From assembly GCA_964371555.1 (NCBI GenBank), contig CAYJMQ010000050.1:1-14686 (forward strand): a stretch of 14,686 nt of DNA, given 5' to 3'. Both the position numbers and the translations under genes were made by a program. Below, one piece after another: positions 6,885 to 13,294 of this stretch. Position 1 is the stretch's first letter; each line of letters begins with the position of its first letter. The notes below the pieces were generated by a model. That model was not told the origin of the DNA, did not search any database, and saw only the letters and a program-made list of their open reading frames with translations. The stretch comes from CAYJMQ01 sp964371555. GTDB lineage: Bacteria > Bdellovibrionota > JACOXK01 > 2-02-FULL-40-11.

Positions 6885-7038
6885 TATATTCCTCTTGGTA
6901 TATTCCTCTTNNNNNNNNNNNNNNNNNNNNNNNNNNNNNNNNNNNNNNNNNNNNNNNNNNNNNNNNNNNNNNNNNNNNNNNNNNNNNNNNNNNNNNNNNN
7001 NNNNNNNNNNTATATTCCTCTTGGTATATTCCTCTTAG
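6885..7038. repeat. 14-bp minisatellite carrying ribosome binding sites, interrupted by gap
   Basis: Unit TATATTCCTCTTGG occurs at 6885-6898 and 6899-6910 (cut by the N run), then at 7011-7024 and 7025-7038 (last copy ends AG). On the minus strand the unit reads CCAAGAGGAATATA, so every copy contains AGAGGA, and the copy next to 6884 places it correctly before the ATG. The copy number is unknown because the gap replaces the middle of the array. Confidence 0.92.
6911..7010. other. Assembly gap of 100 N
   Basis: Exactly 100 N, a conventional placeholder, with the same 14-bp tandem repeat on both sides. The true length is unknown and the hidden sequence is most likely more of the array, though an insertion cannot be excluded. 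Confidence 0.97.
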
Positions 7039-7163
7039 TATAATCCCCACTGTAGATATTTTTTTTTAAAAATCAACCATATTATTGACAAGCATCATCT
7101 GTTTGATAAAGTGATAGCAGTTATCGATTGTGTAACGTATTTTTTCTTTTCCAGGAGAATATA

Positions 7164-7511
7164 ATGACAAAAAAACTTTTTATTTGCGTTGCTTTTTTTT
7201 CTTTGCTTTTCATGGGATCGATTTTTGCCGGAGAGAGTACAAAGGGATCTCTAAAGACTGAGTACTGCTTGGAGACCTTTGTATTAGCCGATCGCTATGA
7301 CCATGAATGCGCGATGAACAAAGATCGATGGTATACACCTCAAGAAGCGATACAAAAATGTTTGTTCAGAGTTGATATTTCAAATTGTGCAAAGTCTTTG
7401 CAGATCGATGCTGTTATCAATGCCAATTGTTATGTCTTCGCGTCCAAATGGATGAACGATGCCGAAGCATCTGATCTCTGCAGGTTGAATACGTATCGAT
7501 GCAGATTTTAA
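7164..7511 (+). CDS. Small secreted cysteine-rich protein
   Basis: A 115-residue protein with a signal peptide (MTKKLF..., cleavage after IFA near residue 23). The mature 92 residues contain seven cysteines (in YCLE, HECAM, QKCLF, SNCAK, ANCYV, DLCRL, YRCRF), an odd number that leaves one free thiol or allows an intermolecular bond. ATG 7164 is chosen over an in-frame TTG at 7128 because AGGAG lies six bases before it. The gene overlaps the next by 13 bp, so the two are coupled. Upstream, TTGACA at 7085-7090 could be a -35 but no matching -10 is clear. No family is recognised; a disulfide-stabilised periplasmic or surface protein is likely. Confidence 0.8.
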   Translation: MTKKLFICVAFFSLLFMGSIFAGESTKGSLKTEYCLETFVLADRYDHECAMNKDRWYTPQEAIQKCLFRVDISNCAKSLQIDAVINANCYVFASKWMNDAEASDLCRLNTYRCRF

Positions 7512-8323
7512 TTTTTTTATTTCTCATTTTATCCGGCTCTTTGCATTCTGCCGAAAAGGTTCCTCAAAATATTGACACTGAAATATATGAAGAAGATCTG
7601 CGCCAAGACTATCACAGTCTTCAAAGTTCCTACTTGCTCTCTCATATTTTTCCCAAAGGCAAAGATAAAAAAGCGGCGCTCCAGGGGTTAAATCTCTCCG
7701 GTGGAATGATTGTTATTCCTGACATTCAGCTTGAGGCGGTGGTTCCAATCATGGCGCTTTCCGGGGCGCTGTCGTTCACAAATCCCTATTTAGGTCTGTC
7801 GGCGTCTCTCTTTGAAGGGCTTGTCAATGACTTTCCGACGTTTGTTTCGCTCAAAGGGGGAATGAAACTCCCTTTGGCGAGCGACTATGAATTTGTTTTT
7901 GATCGAACCGATGTTGTCATCGGGATTTCGAGTTTACGGGAGATTTATCATCTGGGGCTTGCCGCTGACATCTCATATACGGTCAAAATTGACCGGCCTC
8001 TCAATCGGCGATATGGGAATGAACTGGCGTCATCTCTCTCCGCGGAGATGAATACCTCGTTTCGCGTCTTGCCAGGCATTGGATTGCATTACCGAAGGGG
8101 CGGGGCATATCAGGATCAAGAGACGAAAATTCCCGGGCAGTCGCTTTTTATTTTGAATCCCTTTTTTTCTTACCATTTTTCCCCGGATACGATTTTAAAA
8201 ACGGCGTTTGCGATTCCTCTCGGCCGTCATAATCTTAGAGAGCGGCTCACGGTTTTTGGGGATTACACGATCCCGGGGGTAGGGGGAAATACCTTCTCTC
8301 TCGCCTTTGAAAAACGGTTTTAA
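7499..8323 (+). CDS. Outer-membrane beta-barrel protein, hypothetical
   Basis: A 274-residue exported protein with a signal peptide (MQILIFLFLILSGSLHSA, cleavage about residue 18). After a polar helix-like stretch (about 25-65), alternating amphipathic strands run to the end: LSGGMIVIPDIQLEAVVPI, GALSFTNPYLGLSASLF, HLGLAADISYTV, GIGLHYRRGGAY, NPFFSYHFSPDTILKTAFAIPLG, ending FSLAFEKRF. The terminal phenylalanine is the usual barrel-assembly signal. Size fits an 8-12 strand barrel. It may belong near the small transporter/porin-like barrels, but I cannot name a family. It starts inside the end of the cysteine-rich gene with only a weak ribosome site, suggesting translational coupling. The barrel could anchor or export its partner. 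Confidence 0.78.
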   Translation: MQILIFLFLILSGSLHSAEKVPQNIDTEIYEEDLRQDYHSLQSSYLLSHIFPKGKDKKAALQGLNLSGGMIVIPDIQLEAVVPIMALSGALSFTNPYLGLSASLFEGLVNDFPTFVSLKGGMKLPLASDYEFVFDRTDVVIGISSLREIYHLGLAADISYTVKIDRPLNRRYGNELASSLSAEMNTSFRVLPGIGLHYRRGGAYQDQETKIPGQSLFILNPFFSYHFSPDTILKTAFAIPLGRHNLRERLTVFGDYTIPGVGGNTFSLAFEKRF

Positions 8324-8333
8324 GGAATCCCAA

Positions 8334-8939
8334 TTACTTTCTTTCGAAATGGAAATAGATTCTAAGCGGGGCAGTAACGTCGATTGCCCCCGATTCAATG
8401 AGGTTTGCAAGCGCCAGACTTCCGCCGTCGAAAAGATCGACCCCAATTTCAATCGATGGATTTTGAAAGAACTGGATATAGGCAAAAAACATATTTGAAT
8501 TGACGAGATCGCTTATCCAGATGACGTCGTTAAAGCCAATGGAATCGATAAGGCCTGAGATTGCCCGCGAAGAACTCCCATCTTGTTTTTGAGAAAATGT
8601 GGCAGCCCCTATCAGATGTTTGGACCCACTGCGATCAACCACGATAGCCCGGATCATCTGAATTTGATCGAATGAGAGGGGGGCATTAAAGCGATTTTTA
8701 AAAGTGCCGGCCCCTGTCGAAAAATTTGTTGAGAGTTGTTGTACCTCTTGTTCGGTTGGCAGGGTAACCTGAACAGCAATGGTATCTTGAGAGAGACTGA
8801 CGCTGTTTAAATCAAATACTTTCACCCCTTTTTCACTTTTATCCCCGCAGCCTGCCGCAAACAAGGAAACCATCGCAAAAATCGGGAGAAAGGAAACGAT
8901 CATTCGATAAAAATAGAGATTCTGCCTGAGCTTTAACAT
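8334..8939 (-). CDS. Lipoprotein, hypothetical
   Basis: A 201-residue protein with a signal peptide ending in LFAAGC (lipobox Cys31). ATG 8939 is preferred to the in-frame GTG at 8954 because GGAGGG sits in the expected position before it. The mature part is mixed beta/alpha (VSLSQDTIAVQVTLP; MIRAIVVDRSGSKHLIGAATF; RIYFHFERK), with a central segment on residue-level regularities but no catalytic motif I recognise. Glycine at +2 fits the outer membrane. It faces the barrel gene tail to tail with 10 bp between stops. Confidence 0.82.
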   Translation of the reverse strand: MLKLRQNLYFYRMIVSFLPIFAMVSLFAAGCGDKSEKGVKVFDLNSVSLSQDTIAVQVTLPTEQEVQQLSTNFSTGAGTFKNRFNAPLSFDQIQMIRAIVVDRSGSKHLIGAATFSQKQDGSSSRAISGLIDSIGFNDVIWISDLVNSNMFFAYIQFFQNPSIEIGVDLFDGGSLALANLIESGAIDVTAPLRIYFHFERK

Positions 8940-8966
8940 TGGAACACCCTCCACAACATCACCTTT

Positions 8967-8990
8967 ACCCCTATAAAAAGCAAAAGGGGT
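8967..8990. promoter_or_regulatory. ACCCCT...AGGGGT inverted repeat upstream of lipoprotein gene
   Basis: A 6-bp inverted repeat with a 12-base AT-rich centre lies 28-51 bases before the ATG at 8939. It could be an operator or a 5'-leader hairpin. The short arms make chance plausible. Nothing else is seen in 8940-9130. Confidence 0.25.
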
Positions 8991-9130
8991 GCCAGAGCGG
9001 GCGGTGAGGAGGGATTATTATTGTAAGCTTATGATTTAACTTTATTTTATTGATGATTGAATTAGGTATTGTGTCTGCGATGTGAAGAGGAAGCACGCCT
9101 ATTTCGTGAACAAATGGTCACATCATTGAC

Positions 9131-9156
9131 ATGCCATTTTTTTTAAAAAATGGCAT
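9131..9156. terminator. 26-bp palindrome after lipoprotein gene, possible terminator
   Basis: Arms ATGCCATTTTTT and AAAAAATGGCAT are perfectly complementary around a 2-base centre. It begins two bases after the TAG stop (9159-9161) of the minus-strand lipoprotein gene. Its position is that of a terminator, but the T/A runs are inside the stem and no T-run follows on either strand, so it is not a canonical intrinsic terminator. It might act as a processing or 3'-stability hairpin, or as a protein-binding site. Confidence 0.45.
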
Positions 9157-9158
9157 CT

Positions 9159-9629
9159 CTAACGGGGCGCAACCGCCACTTCTTTACGATCGACTTTAAG
9201 GACAATCTTTGCGATATCGGAAAGCGCGAAAGGGAGCGACTGCCGAAAAATATGCTTTGTCAGCGGCTGTCCTTTTTGAATAGGTTCTATCTGGAAGGGC
9301 TCTTCTTTTCGATCGAGATTGATAAAGATCAATTCAAGAAGAATCTGATCCCCCCCCTGGATTGCGGCAAATGCCTCTGGCGAGGTCGTCTGATTGAGGT
9401 CTATGTCCCCAGTGAAAGTAACCCCTTTTAGAGCATCAGAGCCGAGCTCCTGGGTTGAAATCGGCGCTTCTTCAAAGACGATTTTTGCGGGAATACTTCC
9501 ATCACTCGCGACAAGATCGACCGTCGAATTTGGCGTGATGCCGAGACTGGGGAGCTTTGATGCCCCGCACGCCCCGCATGAAAGCAGGATAAAATAGAGG
9601 AGCCACATTTTGTATGGATATTTTTTCAT
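9159..9629 (-). CDS. Lipoprotein, hypothetical
   Basis: A 156-residue protein with a short signal peptide (MKKYPYKMWLLYFILLSC) whose lipobox is LLSC (Cys18); a second cysteine at 21 (CGAC) is a weaker alternative. The mature part looks beta-rich (TVDLVASDGSIPAKIVFEE; DQILLELIFINLDRKEEPFQIEPI; IAKIVLKVDRKEVAVAPR) and its tone, a domain that reports on fixed quantities and bounds, recalls small beta-sandwich lipoproteins without a known catalytic site. A small hairpin (ATCTC-TACG-GAGAT, 9643-9656) lies just before the ribosome site. The gene is 80 bp downstream of lnt on the same strand and may be transcribed with it. No family is recognised. Confidence 0.8.
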   Translation of the reverse strand: MKKYPYKMWLLYFILLSCGACGASKLPSLGITPNSTVDLVASDGSIPAKIVFEEAPISTQELGSDALKGVTFTGDIDLNQTTSPEAFAAIQGGDQILLELIFINLDRKEEPFQIEPIQKGQPLTKHIFRQSLPFALSDIAKIVLKVDRKEVAVAPR

Positions 9630-9709
9630 AATCCCGATGGAAATCTCTACGGAGATACAGCTTTTATGATACCTGTTTTTTTCAAAAAGAAAATGGGAGA
9701 CTCTTTATT

Positions 9710-11284
9710 CTAATGTAATTTTAATGTTCTCCATTTTGGAATCATTAAAAAAAGAGCAAATAGCCCCATCAACAGATAGACAAACAGATCACCGAATTTT
9801 GTATAAAAAGATTTTTCTGAAATAACAGCCACATCGTCAACCAGTATCGCCTCCTGAAACAACGGGGTTTCGGATTGTATTCTTCCTGTGAGATCGACAA
9901 AGGCTGAAACGCCGGTGTTGGCCACACGGAGCAGAGGCGCCCGGTTTTCAATCGCGCGCCAGACGTGAAGCATTCGGTGCTGATAGGGGGCGGATGTGTC
10001 TCCAAACCATGAATCGTTTGTAATCGTCACAATAAAACGAGCGTCTTTTTTAATAAATTTTCTGACATAATTCGGGTAGATCGCCTCGAGACAGATGAGA
10101 GGGGCAAAGGAGATCTCTTTGTGAAAAACTGGGTGAAAAACTGGGTGAAAAACTGGTCGCAAGGGGAGTATTTTTATTTCATCGCCTTTGGAGAAATCAC
10201 CGACGGTCGGGACGATATTCTTTAAAAAGGTAAAGGTATCGGATAATGGAATATATTCTCCAAAGGCCAGGAGATTCACTTTATCGTACCGCCCTAAAAC
10301 CTGAAAATGGGGGGAGATCAAAAACAGGGTATTATAAATCCTGAGCTTATGATTTACTTGGTCAGTTTTATAATATCCGCCAAAGGCAAGCGGCGCGTTG
10401 GCCTGAGACGCCAGCTGAAACATTTCAAGACGGTTGGAGAGTTGATCTTCGGTAAAGTAACCCGGAGCCGCTGTTTCAGGAAGCACAATTAAATCGAGTC
10501 CGTTCGTTTGAGAAGCCTTCAAAACAAGTTCTTTGTTGACCTGGCGTGTTTTTTGAACGGCATAGGGATAACCGTGCGAGCTTTCAAATTTATCCAAATT
10601 CCCAATGTTGGTTTGAATCAATGCCGCGCGTATTTTGGGGGACTGATTCATCAATTCCTTGAAATTCGCGGAGCGAAAATAGCTATAGACAGATGAAAAG
10701 GCAAAAAGTACCAATACAGCCAAAAATTCGTATTTTGGAAAATCGATTCGTTTTTTACGAAGCCAGAAATAGCATTCCAGAAATAAACTGTTTACAAGCA
10801 ATATCAAAAAACTAAACCCATAGACCCCCGTTATATCTGCCGGCTGTATGAGCCAGAGCTGCTTATAAAGACATGCTCCCAAATACCAGCTAAAAACCTG
10901 GGGAAACAGATATTCTACGACGGTAAAAGCGATCGGAATAAAAATGATTCGGGATGCTCCTGGAGGAAAGCTTCTCAAGAGCCATCCAAAAATCGCAAAA
11001 TGAAGATTATTAAAGAGACAGAAAATAAGAAATATTGGAATGGCAAGGACAAGCGGAAGCCTTCCAAATTCCTGCAGCGTGTGAATAATCCAGTAACTTC
11101 CACCGGCGGTCGTCGCAAACCCAACGATGAAACCGAGTCCGAAAGCCTGTTTGGGGCTTTTGTTTTGAATGGCGATGAGATATGGGAGAAAAGCAATCCA
11201 GATCAAATGCGGCAATTCAAATTTTGGAAAAGAGAAAATAATGAGGAGCGCTGTAAGAATTGAAAGAGCCAACTGCGGCATCAT
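9710..11284 (-). CDS. lnt: Apolipoprotein N-acyltransferase
   Basis: A 524-residue inner-membrane enzyme that transfers an acyl chain from a phospholipid to the N-terminal cysteine of apolipoproteins, the last step of lipoprotein maturation. Residues 1-205 hold the expected membrane helices. The carbon-nitrogen hydrolase domain (about 216-490) shows the catalytic triad: E270 in LPETA, K335 in YDKVNLLAFGEYIP, C398 in APLICLEAIYP. A final helix spans about 497-515. These align with E267, K335 and C387 of the 512-residue E. coli enzyme. The spacing from K335 to C398 is 63 residues against 52 in E. coli, and a PVFHPVFHPVFH triplication (377-388) sits in that interval. The start overlaps the phosphodiesterase stop as ATGA. 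Three lipoprotein genes nearby encode likely substrates. Confidence 0.96.
   Translation of the reverse strand: MMPQLALSILTALLIIFSFPKFELPHLIWIAFLPYLIAIQNKSPKQAFGLGFIVGFATTAGGSYWIIHTLQEFGRLPLVLAIPIFLIFCLFNNLHFAIFGWLLRSFPPGASRIIFIPIAFTVVEYLFPQVFSWYLGACLYKQLWLIQPADITGVYGFSFLILLVNSLFLECYFWLRKKRIDFPKYEFLAVLVLFAFSSVYSYFRSANFKELMNQSPKIRAALIQTNIGNLDKFESSHGYPYAVQKTRQVNKELVLKASQTNGLDLIVLPETAAPGYFTEDQLSNRLEMFQLASQANAPLAFGGYYKTDQVNHKLRIYNTLFLISPHFQVLGRYDKVNLLAFGEYIPLSDTFTFLKNIVPTVGDFSKGDEIKILPLRPVFHPVFHPVFHKEISFAPLICLEAIYPNYVRKFIKKDARFIVTITNDSWFGDTSAPYQHRMLHVWRAIENRAPLLRVANTGVSAFVDLTGRIQSETPLFQEAILVDDVAVISEKSFYTKFGDLFVYLLMGLFALFLMIPKWRTLKLH
10121..10156. repeat. Three perfect 12-bp tandem copies inside lnt
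   Basis: Unit GTGAAAAACTGG occurs three times with no mismatch. On the coding strand each copy encodes PVFH (residues 377-388), about ten residues before catalytic Cys398. Twelve is a multiple of three, so copy-number change keeps the frame. Confidence 0.97.
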
Positions 11285-13254
11285 TGAAGCAGTTTTAAGA
11301 CAAGCGGCTTGATATCTTTATAGCTGAGAGGTTCTTTAACGAAATCTTTCTTAAAATTGGGACCGTACGCCGCAAAGATCCCTTTCATGACCGCAAGGGT
11401 GGGATCGTATCCATGCTGACCATAGAACGTGGCATCTTCTAAAATAGGTCCGGCTGTCATCGCGTCTGTGAAATGAAATCCCGGGCTGCCGATGATGATG
11501 ACATCTCCAGAGTTCGGATGATTCAGGCCGATCGCTTCCGCCTCTTCCCGCTTTAGAACTTTTTGAATCGGGGAATCCTCTCTCGAAGTTTCTTCTTTGA
11601 AAATTGCGATCAGTTCGTCGCGGATGACTTCGTACGGTTTTTTTGCACCTCTTTCAGCCTTTCTCTCCTTCGGAACGATTCCATTTTTTTCCCGACCCTC
11701 CAGATTGACGTAGATATGGCTGAATCCCCCCGAACTAAATGCCCTCGCGATGGTTTCTTTCCGGGAAAGCGCTGTCTCCTCGTCATCCCTTCCGATATAA
11801 CCCCGCTCCCTGAGAAGACGATTGGGATAATAGATCTTTTTGAGCGGCGCCATGCCGTGATCGCTGACAACAATAAGATGAATATCCGAGCTAAATGTCC
11901 TGGTTTCTTTAATGAGAGCCTCCACAATCTCATTTGCTTTTAAATAACCGCGCTTAATATAACCTAGGTATTCTTCGCTTTTTTCTTTTGAAAAGTCTTT
12001 TTGGGATTTATCCGTTAGAAGAAATTGGTGTTCCAATTGATCGAGCATCGGCTGATAGGTAAGAAGGAGATCCCATGGCGTATATGTCTTTTTCACCGCC
12101 AGAAGCGTTGCTTTGAGAAGGTAGTCGGCGAGTCGAAGCGATTGTTCGACAATCATTTCCGGAGTAACCCCCTTTCCAAGATTGCTTCGGTCAGGGGCCC
12201 CCGGCCAAAAACCGATCTCTCGCGTCAAAACCTCTTGATAATACGGCGGATAAGCCTTTGTGGAATGAATAGCGCCGACATAAAATTTAATTTCTGAGAG
12301 ATCGGGGGGAAGTGAAAGCAATTTGCACCAACTCCCTTTAACAATATCGCCGCTATCCTCCCTCAAGAACCGGACACCAATCCAGGGAGATTTGCCAAGA
12401 TCGACTGTTCCCTGAAAACCATTTTGTAGATTGAAATCGTCATCAATCAGGAGCGCGTCATAATTTTCTTTTTTATCGTCCGTTAAATCGACGGCAATTA
12501 TCTGAAATGCGTGCTTTATCACCTCGGTTCTTTTAGATCCCCTCGGTTTGGTTTCGAGGTTATGATGATAGGGATCGTTAAAGGAATCGTCTGCGTATCC
12601 TCCCTCTGCGAGGGTCTCTGTCAAAAAGAAAGTTGTAAAAAGAGGGGGGGAGTGCGATTTCATTGTATACGGCAATTTTTCCATATAGGGAATGAAATCG
12701 CCTTTCGATTTTTTAATTAAAAAACCGGGTGATTCCTGTTTTGTATAAGAGATCCCCCAATCCGCTGTCCGTTTTGGAGATAAACCGTCGAGAGCAGGGT
12801 AGGCGATCCCCCCAACCTGTTTCCCCTCTTTCTTTGCTTCTTCCCAGATCGTCTCGATGTTGGGGGCGAGTTCATGAGTAAAGCCATTCACGGATCGGTC
12901 AATGGAATCATTCGGGATGTGGAACTGATTTGAAACTATTCCATGCAGCGAGGGGGCAACCCCCGCGGCTATGGAAATATGACTGGGCGCGGTCAGCGAC
13001 GGGGAGCTGACTTCGAGCCCCTGATCTGCCAGAAAGCCGTTCTTTTCGGCCTCACGAAATCCGTTATCTGGGAAAGATGAAATGAATTGGTGAAGGAGCT
13101 CATTGGAACCCCCGTCAAAACTGATCAGAATGACTTTTGAGGGGGCGCCGCTGATCCCTCTGGATGGCGCAATAAGGGGGAGGGAACGATAATAAAAAAG
13201 AAGAAACCCAAGACCAACCGCCGCGACAATTCCAACCAGCCACCCCTTTTTCAT
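11281..13254 (-). CDS. Membrane-anchored type I phosphodiesterase, alkaline phosphatase superfamily
   Basis: A 657-residue protein of the type I phosphodiesterase/nucleotide pyrophosphatase group (PF01663 type). An N-terminal helix (residues about 5-21) anchors or exports it, with the enzyme outside the cytoplasm. Metal and catalytic positions visible: D47 in ILISFDGG, likely nucleophile T88 in SLTAPSHIS, N109, D405 and H409 in LDQLEHQF, D465 and H466 in VVSDHGM, and H614 in GQHGYDP. All positions expected of a two-metal site are present. A long insertion (about 180-350) may set substrate choice. The substrate cannot be told from sequence; nucleotide, phosphodiester lipid or glycerophosphodiester are all possible. 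It overlaps lnt by 4 bp and follows the protease gene by 40 bp. No clear ribosome site precedes its ATG. Confidence 0.9.
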   Translation of the reverse strand: MKKGWLVGIVAAVGLGFLLFYYRSLPLIAPSRGISGAPSKVILISFDGGSNELLHQFISSFPDNGFREAEKNGFLADQGLEVSSPSLTAPSHISIAAGVAPSLHGIVSNQFHIPNDSIDRSVNGFTHELAPNIETIWEEAKKEGKQVGGIAYPALDGLSPKRTADWGISYTKQESPGFLIKKSKGDFIPYMEKLPYTMKSHSPPLFTTFFLTETLAEGGYADDSFNDPYHHNLETKPRGSKRTEVIKHAFQIIAVDLTDDKKENYDALLIDDDFNLQNGFQGTVDLGKSPWIGVRFLREDSGDIVKGSWCKLLSLPPDLSEIKFYVGAIHSTKAYPPYYQEVLTREIGFWPGAPDRSNLGKGVTPEMIVEQSLRLADYLLKATLLAVKKTYTPWDLLLTYQPMLDQLEHQFLLTDKSQKDFSKEKSEEYLGYIKRGYLKANEIVEALIKETRTFSSDIHLIVVSDHGMAPLKKIYYPNRLLRERGYIGRDDEETALSRKETIARAFSSGGFSHIYVNLEGREKNGIVPKERKAERGAKKPYEVIRDELIAIFKEETSREDSPIQKVLKREEAEAIGLNHPNSGDVIIIGSPGFHFTDAMTAGPILEDATFYGQHGYDPTLAVMKGIFAAYGPNFKKDFVKEPLSYKDIKPLVLKLLQ

Positions 13255-13294
13255 TAAATCAGATGTAGCAAATTGGGGCGACAGACGTCAAGGG

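Noticed and set aside
6885..7038. CRISPR array
   Set aside because: Units of 14 bp are contiguous with no spacers; it is a simple tandem repeat.
6779..7069. Plus-strand frame with repeated YSSWYIPL
   Set aside because: It reads through the N run and the minisatellite; the repeated peptide is only the translation of the 14-bp repeat.
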